A stretch of 64,000 nt of DNA from positions 102,469 to 166,468 of the forward strand of contig NZ_BMMV01000014.1 of the NCBI RefSeq assembly GCF_014646115.1. The letters are read 5' to 3'. This document shows, one piece after another, positions 35,536 to 44,219 of this stretch. Below the pieces are notes generated by a model. The model had not been told where the DNA came from. It was given only the letters and a program-made list of their open reading frames with translations, and searched no databases. A program made the position numbers and the translations under genes. This DNA comes from Streptomyces camponoticapitis. Lineage in GTDB: Bacteria > Actinomycetota > Actinomycetes > Streptomycetales > Streptomycetaceae. The stretch's first letter is position 1, and each line of letters opens with the position of its first letter.

Positions 35536-37314
35536 TCACGCCTCCTTCGGGTCGGTGGGGGCGCTGAGACGGCGTGTGCGGCGCAACGGTGGTTTCGCTC
35601 CGAGGCGCTTCGGGTCGAGACCGGACCAGGAACCGCCGCTCGAGAAGAACTTCGTGCGGGCGACCAGAGTCATGATCGGCTTCGTGAAGAAGAAGACGAC
35701 GACGACGTCGAGGACCGTGGTCAGGCCGAGCGTGAACGCGAAGCCCTGCACCTTGCCGACGGTGACGGTGAAGAGCACGGCCGCGGCGAGGAACGACACG
35801 AAGTCGGACACCAGGATCGTGCGCCGGGCACGTGGCCAGGCCCGTTCGACGGCGGGCCGCAGCGTACGGCCCTCTCTGATCTCGTCACGGATTCGTTCGA
35901 AGTACACGATGAACGAGTCTGCCGTGATGCCGATCGCAACGATCGCACCACACACCGCGGGGAGGTTGAGGGCGAAGCCGATACCCGGTCCGAGCAGGGT
36001 CATGATCGCGTACGTCATGACCGCCGAGGCCAGGAGGCTGACGATGGCGATCAGCGCGAGACCCCGGTAGTAGAGCACCAGGTAGATGATCACCAGCGCG
36101 AGGCCGATGGCGCCGGCGATCAGACCGGCGTGCAGCTGCTCACCGCCGAGCGCGGCGGTGACCGTGGTGACGGTCTCTTCCTGGAAGGTGAGGGGCAGCG
36201 CGCCGTACGACAGGATGTTGCCCAGGTCCTGCGCGGACTCCTGGGTGAAGTTGCCGGAGATCTCGGCGTTGGCGCTCAGGGTCTGGCGCACCGAGGGCGC
36301 CGAGACGACCTCACCGTCGAGGACGATGGCGAACTGGTTCTGCGGGGGCTGCTGCTGCGACAGCTTGCTGGTGATCGCCTGGAACTTCTTCGAGCCACCG
36401 CCCGTGAAGTCCATCTGGACGATCCACTGGCCGGTCTGCTGGTTGATGGTGGCGTTGGCGTCGTCGACGTCCTTGCCGCCCACCTCGGCCGGGCCGAGGA
36501 TGTACTTCTCCCAGACACCGTCGTTCTCACCGCAGGCGAGCGTCGGCTGGTCCGGCTTCGCGTTGTCGCCGAGGACGCCCCTGGCCTTCTCGTTCGTGCA
36601 GTCGAGCGCCGCGAAGTCGGCCTGGAGCTTCTCCGTCGCGGGGTCCGCGGGCGGTGTCGCGGGCTCGCTCGGCGGCGCGCTGGGCTTGCCGGAGGCCGAG
36701 CCGCTCGGCGTGGGCGTCGCGTCGGCCTTCAGGTCCTCCGTGAGGGGACGGCCCTGGGTCGTCTCCGAGGGGCTGGGGGCGTTGTCGCCCGAAGGGGATG
36801 CGGTCTCCTTCGGCTTGTCGCTCCCGGAAGGGCTCGGGCTCTCGCTCGAACCGGCGCTCGGAGTCGGGTTCGCGTCCGGCGGCGGCTGCTGCGCGGCGGG
36901 GTCACCCGGGCCGAGGGTCAGGACCGGCCGGAAGTACAGCTGAGCGGTGGTGCCGACCTGCTCACGAGCCTGCTGCGAGTTCGTGCCCTTGGGGATGTTG
37001 ACAATGATGTTGTCGGATCCCTGGGTCTGAACCTCGGCCTCCTGAACGCCGAGACCATTGACACGACGCTCGATGATGCCGACCGCGGTGTTCATGTTGG
37101 TCTCGTTGACCGCGTTCGCCTGGCCCGGCGAGCTCTTGGCCTTGAGCGTGATCGTCGTACCGCCGGCGAGGTCGATACCGAGGCGCGGCGTGAGCTCGCC
37201 CGCCCCGAACATCCCGCCGACGAGGGCGATCATCGCGATCAGGAACAGGATCAGGGTGCGCCCCGGCTTTCCCGGGGCCCCCGTCTGCCTTCGGCCCTTC
37301 TGAGGTGCTGCCAC
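35536..37314 (-). CDS. secD: Protein translocase subunit SecD
   Basis: 592 residues. First transmembrane helix at about 18-40, GIDLAGGTTITL motif after it, then the periplasmic P1 domain interrupted by a roughly 100-residue Pro/Ser/Thr-rich insert (about 140-225: DANPTPSAGSSESPSPSG and similar), then GAGTP-free P1 head, and five further helices with VCGAIVAIGITADSFIVYFERIRDE. The insert is usual for actinobacterial SecD but long here. GTG at 37312-37314. Operon yajC-secD-secF. Confidence 0.95.
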   Translation of the reverse strand: MAAPQKGRRQTGAPGKPGRTLILFLIAMIALVGGMFGAGELTPRLGIDLAGGTTITLKAKSSPGQANAVNETNMNTAVGIIERRVNGLGVQEAEVQTQGSDNIIVNIPKGTNSQQAREQVGTTAQLYFRPVLTLGPGDPAAQQPPPDANPTPSAGSSESPSPSGSDKPKETASPSGDNAPSPSETTQGRPLTEDLKADATPTPSGSASGKPSAPPSEPATPPADPATEKLQADFAALDCTNEKARGVLGDNAKPDQPTLACGENDGVWEKYILGPAEVGGKDVDDANATINQQTGQWIVQMDFTGGGSKKFQAITSKLSQQQPPQNQFAIVLDGEVVSAPSVRQTLSANAEISGNFTQESAQDLGNILSYGALPLTFQEETVTTVTAALGGEQLHAGLIAGAIGLALVIIYLVLYYRGLALIAIVSLLASAVMTYAIMTLLGPGIGFALNLPAVCGAIVAIGITADSFIVYFERIRDEIREGRTLRPAVERAWPRARRTILVSDFVSFLAAAVLFTVTVGKVQGFAFTLGLTTVLDVVVVFFFTKPIMTLVARTKFFSSGGSWSGLDPKRLGAKPPLRRTRRLSAPTDPKEA

Positions 37315-37458
37315 CTTTTCGTTTCTCCCTGTCCAACCGCCCCACGCCGGGTGAGCGACGGAGCGGCAACGAAGTGTTGTGGGGACGTGCCCACGCGAAT
37401 GCCGACGTCGTCCGGGGACCGCGGTACGCCCGGGGGCGTGGTGCGGGACCGGACGGGA

Positions 37459-37977
37459 CTACTTCGCGCCGCTCTCGCCTTCGGCCTTGGCGTCCTTGGG
37501 CTCGACCGACTCCTTCTCGGCGTCGGCGTCGGCCTTGGGCGCGTCGGCCTTCGGCGCGTCGACGTCGGCCGCGGCCTCGGCCTCGGCGTCTTCCGGGCCG
37601 TCCTTCTTGCCCAGGTCGATCCTGGCGACGTCGTCGTCGACCAGCGAGGAGGCGTCGTCGGGCACGACGTGGCCGTCGACCTCGAACTCTTCCTCGTCGC
37701 CGTGGACGATGCGGTTGTACTCCTCGTCCGTCAGGACGGCGCCGATCGCGTTCTTCGCGTACACGGCGTGCACGGCCGGTGCGACCTCCAGCAGGACCGT
37801 GTCGTCGTGAACTTCCTTGACGGTGGCGTACATGCCCCCGATCGTCCGGACACCTGTGCCTGGCTGCATCTCATTGCGCATCTGCACAGCCGCCTGCTGC
37901 TTCTTCTTTGCGGACCGGGTCATCAGGAACATGGCCCCGATGAGCACGATGAAGGGGAGGAGGGTCACGAGACTCAC
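37459..37977 (-). CDS. yajC: Preprotein translocase subunit YajC
   Basis: 172 residues. A single transmembrane helix near 2-20 (VTLLPFIVLIGAMFLMTR) and the YajC core KKKQQAAVQMRNEMQPGTGVRTIGGMYATV. A long acidic tail from about 95 has three DAPKADA-like repeats before the end. YajC associates with SecDF. GTG at 37975-37977 is chosen because the helix starts immediately after; upstream codons are polar and unlike the family. GAAGGAAG lies about 10 bases upstream. Confidence 0.9.
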   Translation of the reverse strand: MSLVTLLPFIVLIGAMFLMTRSAKKKQQAAVQMRNEMQPGTGVRTIGGMYATVKEVHDDTVLLEVAPAVHAVYAKNAIGAVLTDEEYNRIVHGDEEEFEVDGHVVPDDASSLVDDDVARIDLGKKDGPEDAEAEAAADVDAPKADAPKADADAEKESVEPKDAKAEGESGAK

Positions 37978-38141
37978 GGGAGGGAACTTCCTTCGCACGA
38001 CCGCGCTGTCGAGCGGCCTGGTATACGGGGGTGGGTAGCCGACCGTTACGGGCGGCATCGGCGGAGTCTAAGCGAGTCCGCATCAATGGAACAACGCCCA
38101 GCATGGCACCGGGGTTCCTGCTGGGGCGAGTGCCTGTGCGC

Positions 38142-39248
38142 TCACGCCCCGAACAGCCCCGGTTGTCCGCTTGCGCCTGGGCTCCGCGGGGGTGGCGCCA
38201 GCCCCAGATGGGCCCATGCCGCCGGGGTCGCGACCCGGCCGCGCGGGGTGCGGGCGAGCAGCCCCTCCCGTACGAGGAAGGGCTCGGCGACCTCCTCGAC
38301 CGTCTCGCGCTCCTCGCCCACCGCGACGGCGAGGGTCGACAGGCCGACCGGGCCGCCGCCGAACAGCTTGAGCAGGGCCCCGAGCACGGCCCGGTCGAGG
38401 CGGTCCAGGCCCCGTTCGTCCACCTCGTACACCTGAAGGGCGGCGGAGGCGATGTCGCGGTTGATGTACCCCTCGGCCTTGACCTGCGCGTAGTCGCGGA
38501 CCCGGCGCAAGAGACGGTTGGCGATACGGGGCGTGCCCCGGGAGCGCCCCGCGATCTCGGCGGCGCCCTCCGCGTCGATCTCCAGGTCCAGGAGGTGCGC
38601 GGAGCGGTGGATGACCCGTTCCAGCTCGACGGGCTCGTAGAACTCCATCTGCGCGGTGAAGCCGAAACGGTCGCGCAGCGGGGGCGGCAGCAGGCCGGCC
38701 CTGGTGGTGGCACCGACGAGGGTGAAGGGCGGCAGCTCCAGCGGGATGGCCGTGGCACCGGGGCCCTTGCCGACGATGACGTCGACGCGGAAGTCCTCCA
38801 TGGCCATGTAGAGCATCTCCTCGGCGGGCCGGGACATCCGGTGGATCTCGTCGAGGAAGAGGACCTCGCCCTCCTGGAGGGAGGAGAGGATCGCGGCGAG
38901 ATCGCCGGCGTGCTGGATGGCCGGGCCCGAGGTGATACGGATCGGGGCGCCCATCTCAGCCGCGATGATCATGGAGAGAGTGGTCTTGCCGAGGCCTGGC
39001 GCGCCCGACAGCAGGACGTGGTCGGCGGTGGCGCCCCGGGCGAGGGCCGCCTTCAGGACGAGGTCGAGCTGTTCCCGTACGCGCTCCTGCCCGACGAACT
39101 CGTCCAGCGACTTGGGCCGCAGCGCCGCCTCGACCGCCTGGTCCTCACCGTCGGCGGACCCGGCGACGAGCCGGTCGGGCCCCTCGGTCGCGTCCGTCGG
39201 CGGGAGGCCGCCTCCCGGCGTCCCTTTGCTGCTGTCGTCCCAGTTCAC
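38142..39248 (-). CDS. ruvB: Holliday junction branch-migration ATPase RuvB
   Basis: 368 residues. AAA+ motor: Walker A SGAPGLGKTT, Walker B LFLDEIHRMSRPAEE, sensor 1 VGATTRAGLLPPPLRDRFG, and the C-terminal winged helix. An acidic leader of 35 residues precedes the canonical LRPKSLDEFVGQ. GTG at 39246-39248. Last gene of ruvC-ruvA-ruvB, with 110 bases after ruvA. Confidence 0.96.
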   Translation of the reverse strand: MNWDDSSKGTPGGGLPPTDATEGPDRLVAGSADGEDQAVEAALRPKSLDEFVGQERVREQLDLVLKAALARGATADHVLLSGAPGLGKTTLSMIIAAEMGAPIRITSGPAIQHAGDLAAILSSLQEGEVLFLDEIHRMSRPAEEMLYMAMEDFRVDVIVGKGPGATAIPLELPPFTLVGATTRAGLLPPPLRDRFGFTAQMEFYEPVELERVIHRSAHLLDLEIDAEGAAEIAGRSRGTPRIANRLLRRVRDYAQVKAEGYINRDIASAALQVYEVDERGLDRLDRAVLGALLKLFGGGPVGLSTLAVAVGEERETVEEVAEPFLVREGLLARTPRGRVATPAAWAHLGLAPPPRSPGASGQPGLFGA

Positions 39249-39358
39249 TGTGGCTCACCTCATGGAATCGGGACGTCCCTGGACGGTCCCGTGGAGTTCG
39301 GCTCCGGCGCGGGCGGCGATCGGGGGGCGGCCTGCCCGCGCCCGTCGTCGTGGCCCGG

Positions 39359-39985
39359 TCAGCGTGTGCGGTTCAGCGACTGGAGAGCCGCCCGCAGGAG
39401 TCGCGGTACGGCGGGCGACTCGCCCGCCTCGATCGCGGCCTCGGCCTGGGGGGCGACCAGCGCGACCGCCTCGTCCGCCTCCCTCGTCGCGTAGCCGAGA
39501 CCGATCAGCGCCGAGTGCAGCTGGTCGTTCCAGGCGGCGGAGACGGGGACGCCGATTCCCTGTCTGCCGACATGAGCGCCGAGGGGCTCGCCGAGCCGGT
39601 CCTTCAGCTCCAGCAGCAGCTTCTGCGCGCCCTTCTTACCGATGCCGGGGACGGCCGTGAGCGTCTTCTCGTCGCCGGTGGCGACGGCGACACGCAGGGT
39701 GTCCGGCGCGTGCACCGCGAGCATCGCCTGGGCCAGCCGCGGGCCCACACCGCTGGCGGTCTGGAGCAGCTCGAACGTCTGGCGCTCGTCGTCGTCGGCG
39801 AAGCCGTACAGCGTGAGCGAGTCCTCCCGGACGACCAGCGACGTGGCGATCCTGGCCTGCTCACCGATCCGCAGCCCGGCGAGCGTGGCCGGGGTGCACT
39901 GGACGGCCATGCCGACGCCGCCGACCTCGATCACCGCGGAGGTCGGGGCGAGCGCGGCCACCGGGCCGCTGACGAAGGCGATCAT
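39359..39985 (-). CDS. ruvA: Holliday junction DNA helicase subunit RuvA
   Basis: 208 residues. The OB domain (1-62, MIAFVSGPVAALAPTSAVIEVGGVG), two helix-hairpin-helix motifs (LLQTASGVGPRLAQAML, LTAVPGIGKKGAQKLLLEL) and the C-terminal RuvB-contact domain (HSALIGLGYATREADEAV) are clear. ATG at 39983-39985 overlaps the ruvC TGA (ATGA). Confidence 0.96.
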   Translation of the reverse strand: MIAFVSGPVAALAPTSAVIEVGGVGMAVQCTPATLAGLRIGEQARIATSLVVREDSLTLYGFADDDERQTFELLQTASGVGPRLAQAMLAVHAPDTLRVAVATGDEKTLTAVPGIGKKGAQKLLLELKDRLGEPLGAHVGRQGIGVPVSAAWNDQLHSALIGLGYATREADEAVALVAPQAEAAIEAGESPAVPRLLRAALQSLNRTR

Positions 39986-40539
39986 CGGGGAACCTTCCGT
40001 ACGGGGGTGTGGCCGGCGGGCCGGGACGCCTTCGCCACGGCGTGCGCCTGCTGGAGACGGTTGACGGCCGGGGCGCGCCAGATATGACAGATGGCGAGGG
40101 CGAGGGCGTCGGCGGCGTCGGCCGGTTTGGGCGGGGCGTCCAGTCTCAGCAGCCGGGTCACCATGGCACCGACCTGTGCCTTGTCGGCGCGCCCGCTGCC
40201 CGTGACGGCGGCCTTGACCTCGCTGGGGGTGTGCAAGGCGACCGGAATGCCGCGGCGGGCGGCGCAGAGCATGGCGACGGCGCTGGCCTGGGCCGTGCCC
40301 ATCACCGTACGGACGTTGTGCTGGCTGAACACCCGCTCCACGGCGACCAGTTCGGGCCCGTACTCGTCCAACCAGGCTTCCACTCCCCGCTCGATGGCGA
40401 CGAGGCGCGACCCGAGGTCCGCGTCGGCCGGTGTGCGCACCACACCGACCCCGAGCATCGTCAACGCGCGTCCCGCGACGCCCTCGACGACGCCGACACC
40501 GCACCGCGTCAGTCCGGGGTCCACGCCCAGTACCCGCAT
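39982..40539 (-). CDS. ruvC: Holliday junction resolvase RuvC
   Basis: 185 residues. The first catalytic Asp is in VLGVDPGLTRCG (Asp7), the Glu in AVERVFSQHNVRT, and the final acidic pair in PKPADAADALALAICH. It cuts junctions moved by RuvAB. ATG at 40537-40539 has GAGGGG upstream; an earlier ATG would add six residues and lies too close to that box. Confidence 0.95.
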   Translation of the reverse strand: MRVLGVDPGLTRCGVGVVEGVAGRALTMLGVGVVRTPADADLGSRLVAIERGVEAWLDEYGPELVAVERVFSQHNVRTVMGTAQASAVAMLCAARRGIPVALHTPSEVKAAVTGSGRADKAQVGAMVTRLLRLDAPPKPADAADALALAICHIWRAPAVNRLQQAHAVAKASRPAGHTPVRKVPR

Positions 40540-40635
40540 CGCGCCCCTCCCCCTCACACTCCCGGTCCCGCCCGATCACCTGTTCTGCCGGTGAGTCAGA
40601 ACCCCTGATCAGCACAGTATCGGTCGGCACCGACA

Positions 40636-40680
40636 ACGCGGCGGGCCGACGGGGGGTGTGTCCCCGTCGGCCCGCCGCGT
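40636..40680 (-). terminator. yebC terminator
   Basis: A 19-bp perfect stem: acgcggcgggccgacgggg (40636-40654) with ccccgtcggcccgccgcgt (40662-40680), 45 bases downstream of the yebC stop. It separates yebC from ruvC. Confidence 0.85.
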
Positions 40681-40724
40681 ACAGCCGAGTTGACGCCGGC
40701 GACGCGCGCCGGTGCGCCCGCCGG

Positions 40725-41477
40725 TCAGGCGTCGACCTTCTCCATGACCTCGTCCGAGACATCGAAGTTGGCGAAGACGTTCTGCACGTCGTCGCTGTCC
40801 TCCAGCGCGTCGATCAGCTTGAAGATCTTCCGTGCCCCGTCCTCGTCCAGCTCGACCTGCATGGTCGGCACGAAGTTGGTGTCGGCGGAGTCGTAGTCGA
40901 TGCCGGCCTGCTGGAGCGCCGTGCGGACCTCGACCAGGTCGGTCGCCTCGCTGAGCACCTCGAAGGACTCACCCAGGTCGTTGACCTCCTCGGCGCCCGC
41001 GTCGAGGACGGCGCCCAGGACGTCGTCCTCGCCCAGCTCCCCCTTGGGGACGATCACGACGCCCTTGCGGTTGAACAGGTATGACACGGAGCCGGGGTCG
41101 GCCATCGAGCCGCCGTTGCGGGTCATCGCGACGCGGACGTCGGAGGCGGCACGGTTGCGGTTGTCGGTCAGGCACTCGATGAGCACGGCGACACCGTTGG
41201 GCCCGTAGCCCTCGTACATGATCGTCTCGTAGTCGGCGCCACCGGCCTCCAGGCCGGCGCCGCGCTTGACGGCCGAGTCGATGTTCTTGTTCGGCACCGA
41301 GCTCTTCTTCGCCTTCTGGATGGCGTCGAAAAGGGTCGGGTTGCCGTCGACATCGGCGCCCCCGGTGCGGGCCGCGACCTCGATGTTCTTGATCAGCTTC
41401 GCGAAGAGCTTGCCGCGCTTGGCATCGATCACGGCCTTCTTGTGCTTCGTCGTAGCCCATTTAGAGTGGCCGGACAT
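40725..41477 (-). CDS. yebC: YebC/PmpR-family protein (TACO1-like)
   Basis: 250 residues. The start MSGHSKWATTKHKKAVIDAK and the PNKNIDSAVKRGAG segment define the family. Members act as transcription regulators and, in recent work, help ribosomes through proline stretches. With EF-P and several polyproline proteins in the same window the latter role is plausible. ATG at 41475-41477. It lies upstream of ruvCAB, as in most bacteria. Confidence 0.95.
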   Translation of the reverse strand: MSGHSKWATTKHKKAVIDAKRGKLFAKLIKNIEVAARTGGADVDGNPTLFDAIQKAKKSSVPNKNIDSAVKRGAGLEAGGADYETIMYEGYGPNGVAVLIECLTDNRNRAASDVRVAMTRNGGSMADPGSVSYLFNRKGVVIVPKGELGEDDVLGAVLDAGAEEVNDLGESFEVLSEATDLVEVRTALQQAGIDYDSADTNFVPTMQVELDEDGARKIFKLIDALEDSDDVQNVFANFDVSDEVMEKVDA

Positions 41478-41539
41478 CTGCCTGTCTCCTTCGCGTAACC
41501 AATCCTGCTCCGTTCGGCAGAGATCCTACCGGGAGCCCC

Positions 41540-42154
41540 TCACCCCGCGGAGCGCACCATCTCCGTGAAGAAGCCGTGCAGCCGGTGGTCGCCGGTGAGT
41601 TCCGGATGGAAGGCCGTGGCGAGGGCGCTGCCCTGCCGTACGGCCACGACATGCCCGCCGTGCTCGGCCAGCACCTCCACCTCGGCGCCCACCGACTCCA
41701 CCCACGGCGCCCGGATGAAGACTCCGTCCACCGCTCCCACACCGACCACGTCGACGGCCGCCTCGAAGGACTCGTTCTGCCGTCCGAAGGCGTTCCTGCG
41801 GACGATCATGTCGATGCCGCCGACCGTCTCCTGTCCGGAGCGCGGGTCGAGGATCTTCTCGGCGAGGAGGATCAGGCCGGCGCAGGTGCCGTAGACCGGC
41901 ATCCCGGCGCGTACGCGCGATCGCAGCGGCTCCAGCATCCCGAAGAGGACGGCCAGTTTGGACATGGTCGTCGACTCGCCTCCGGGGATCACCAGCCCGT
42001 CGACGGCGGCCAGTTCGTCCGGCCGCCGTACGGTCGTGGGCACCGCGCCGGCCGCCGCCAGGGCGGCCAGATGCTCCCGTACGTCGCCCTGGAGGGCCAG
42101 GACGCCGATCAGCGGGCCGCGCGCGGCGCCCTGGTCACCAGCCACGGTTGGCAT
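41540..42154 (-). CDS. pdxT: Pyridoxal 5'-phosphate synthase glutaminase subunit
   Basis: 204 residues; triad glutamine amidotransferase that gives ammonia to PdxS. LVIPGGEST, the nucleophile in YGTCAGLILLA, and the His/Glu in ATAFHPELTGDHR are intact. The start is uncertain: ATG at 42152-42154 overlaps the pdxS end by 20 bases, while the GTG at 42145 is an alternative; neither has a strong Shine-Dalgarno, so coupling with pdxS is likely. Confidence 0.93.
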   Translation of the reverse strand: MPTVAGDQGAARGPLIGVLALQGDVREHLAALAAAGAVPTTVRRPDELAAVDGLVIPGGESTTMSKLAVLFGMLEPLRSRVRAGMPVYGTCAGLILLAEKILDPRSGQETVGGIDMIVRRNAFGRQNESFEAAVDVVGVGAVDGVFIRAPWVESVGAEVEVLAEHGGHVVAVRQGSALATAFHPELTGDHRLHGFFTEMVRSAG

Positions 42155-43049
42155 AGTGCTCGGACGCGGGCAGGGTGTCGATGTTGATGCCGACCATGGC
42201 CTCGCCGAGGTTGCGGGAGGCGTCCGCGACGATCTTGGGGTCGTCGTAGAAGGTGGTGGCCTTGACGATGGCGGCGGCGCGCTTGGCCGGGTCGCCGGAC
42301 TTGAAGATGCCGGAGCCGACGAAGACACCCTCGGCGCCGAGCTGACGCATCAGGGCCGCGTCCGCCGGGGTGGCCACGCCTCCCGCGGAGAAGAGCACGA
42401 CGGGCAGCTTGCCCAGCTCGGCGACCTCCTTGACGATCTCGTACGGGGCGCGGAGCTCCTTCGCGGCGGCGTACAGCTCGTTGTTGTCGTAGCCGCGCAG
42501 CCGGGCGATCTCGTTCTTGATCTGGCGCAGATGACGGACCGCCTCGACGACGTTGCCGGTGCCGGCCTCGCCCTTGGAGCGGATCATGGCCGCGCCCTCG
42601 GCGATACGGCGCAGGGCCTCGCCCAGGTTGGTCGCGCCACAGACGAACGGCGTGGTGAAGGCCCACTTGTCCGAGTGGTTGACCTCGTCGGCCGGGGTCA
42701 GGACCTCGGACTCGTCGATGTAGTCGACGCCGAGGGACTGCAGGACCTGGGCCTCCACGAAGTGGCCGATGCGGGACTTGGCCATCACCGGGATCGAGAC
42801 GGCCTCGATGATGCCCTCGATCATGTCGGGGTCGGACATCCGCGCGACGCCGCCGTCCTTACGGATGTCGGCGGGAACACGCTCCAGCGCCATCACGGCG
42901 ACCGCGCCGGCGTCCTCGGCGATCTTCGCCTGGTCCGGCGTGACCACATCCATGATCACGCCGCCCTTGAGCTGCTCGGCCATGCCGCGCTTCACGCGCG
43001 CGGTGCCGGTCTCGGGGGTCTGGCTGGTGGGGATAAGCGTGCTGGACAC
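42135..43049 (-). CDS. pdxS: Pyridoxal 5'-phosphate synthase lyase subunit
   Basis: 304 residues, TIM barrel that assembles PLP from ribose-5-phosphate, glyceraldehyde-3-phosphate and ammonia. Asp34 in GGVIMDVVTP and the catalytic Lys91 in PVMAKSRIGHF are seen, with the phosphate-binding GVFVGSGIFKS near the end. GTG at 43047-43049 with GAGG 9 bases upstream; a longer reading adds 25 unlike residues. Confidence 0.96.
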   Translation of the reverse strand: MSSTLIPTSQTPETGTARVKRGMAEQLKGGVIMDVVTPDQAKIAEDAGAVAVMALERVPADIRKDGGVARMSDPDMIEGIIEAVSIPVMAKSRIGHFVEAQVLQSLGVDYIDESEVLTPADEVNHSDKWAFTTPFVCGATNLGEALRRIAEGAAMIRSKGEAGTGNVVEAVRHLRQIKNEIARLRGYDNNELYAAAKELRAPYEIVKEVAELGKLPVVLFSAGGVATPADAALMRQLGAEGVFVGSGIFKSGDPAKRAAAIVKATTFYDDPKIVADASRNLGEAMVGINIDTLPASEHYANRGW

Positions 43050-43189
43050 GGGAACGACCTCACTGGGACGGGGGCGGGACCGGTTGACGATGTGAGCAAA
43101 CCTCTCCGGACCAGTCCACAGCAAGGGCCAATGGAAGGCCTGTGGATCGTTCTCGCGGCCCCCTCCCGCCCCCTCCCCCGGCTCCCCGG

Positions 43190-43732
43190 CTATGCGGGCC
43201 GGTTGGCGAGGGCCACCGGCGGCTCGTCGTCCATCTCGAAGGCGAGCGGGGACGGCGCGTGCCCGGCGAGGCGGAACCAGCGGACCGTACGGTGCCGGCG
43301 CAGCGCGCGGGCCGCGCGTACGGAGTCGTTGTGGAAGCGCCGGGCCATGGGAACGAGGCGTACGGCGGCGGCCAGCTCGTCGGCGGCCTCGTCGCCGCCC
43401 GGAGCCGCCCGTACCGCCTCGACCTGCGCGACCTCTCCGAAGACGGCCCGCAGCGCCTCGCTCAGTTCGCTCTCGGCCACCTCACGCTGCTCGTCCTCGG
43501 CCTGGCGCGCGGCGTGCGCGCCCTGGTAGAGCACGATCGAGGCGGCGGGATCGAGGAGGCCCGCGGTGGCCAGCTCCTGGGCGACCGAGGCGCGGCGCAC
43601 CAGTTGGGCGTCGAGGGAGGCCCGTGACGCGTCGATCCGCGAGTGCAGTCGGTCGAGGCGGCCCGCGGTCCAGCTGAGGTACAGGCCGATCGCCAAGAGC
43701 CCGGCGAAGATCCAGATCAGGGTTTCGGTCAC
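43190..43732 (-). CDS. Small LemA-like membrane protein
   Basis: 180 residues. One N-terminal transmembrane helix (about 3-21, TLIWIFAGLLAIGLYLSW) then helices whose pattern RLDRLHSRIDASRASLDAQLVRRASVAQEL resembles LemA proteins (RLRNRVDxAWSDIDVQLKRR). The C-terminal third is Arg/His-rich with VRLVPMARRFHNDSVRAARALRR. The function is unknown. GTG at 43730-43732. It is upstream of pdxS on the same strand and downstream of the MITE pair. Confidence 0.75.
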   Translation of the reverse strand: MTETLIWIFAGLLAIGLYLSWTAGRLDRLHSRIDASRASLDAQLVRRASVAQELATAGLLDPAASIVLYQGAHAARQAEDEQREVAESELSEALRAVFGEVAQVEAVRAAPGGDEAADELAAAVRLVPMARRFHNDSVRAARALRRHRTVRWFRLAGHAPSPLAFEMDDEPPVALANRPA

Positions 43733-44218
43733 GAACGGCAGGCTACTTGTGGCCGGGTGCCCTTCCGCCACCCCGTCCCGTCCGGATTCCGGGAGTGACC
43801 ACCGGGACGCCCTCCTGAGAAGGGGGCGCCCGCACGACAGCCCCCAGGGCCTGTCCGGCGGACACGACCCTGGGGCGGGTCCGCGAGACAGCGGAGGGCG
43901 GGGCCCGGGGCGTCCGGTGCGATACATCGCGAGGCGCGAGGATGGTGCTCGTACCGGCGTACCCCGCCGACTTTCGACAACGCGGCGAGCGCGCGTGCCA
44001 GGGACCGCGAGCCCGGCAAGATCCAAACGACAGGCCCTGGGGCGTGTTCTGAAAGTCCCGTCTGGCTCACGGCGCCTGGCACGCTCGCTCGCCGCGTTGT
44101 CGGGTCGCCCGAGTACGCCCGGGCCATCCACAACGCTGATCCTCCGCCTTGCGATCGCGCGCACCAGACGCCGTGAGCCCCGCCCTGCGGGCGGACGACG
44201 CCACTTTCAAAACACGCC
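43733..44218. other. 486-base gene-free region occupied by two MITE-like elements
   Basis: From 43842 to 44219 nearly all of this gap is element A and element B, described separately. The remaining 110 bases (43733-43841) next to the LemA-like gene hold nothing I can name. Confidence 0.8.
43842..44042. mobile_element. MITE-like element A (14-bp perfect terminal inverted repeats)
   Basis: 201 bases bounded by CCCCAGGGCCTGTC (43842-43855) and its exact complement GACAGGCCCTGGGG (44029-44042). No coding potential. The right end gatccaaacgacaggccct is a sequence I recognise from intergenic regions of many Streptomyces genomes. It abuts element B; the last three bases are shared. Confidence 0.65.
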
Positions 44219-44219
44219 C
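44040..44219. mobile_element. MITE-like element B (17-bp terminal inverted repeats)
   Basis: 180 bases with GGGCGTGTTCTGAAAGT (44040-44056) against ACTTTCAAAACACGCCC (44203-44219), one mismatch, and an internal 11-bp inverted repeat ggctcacggcg/cgccgtgagcc (44064-44074, 44169-44179). No coding potential. The right end touches CTAG, and the TAG read on the minus strand is the stop of the mannosyltransferase gene. The same right end is found at the nusB stop (6150-6202). Confidence 0.7.
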
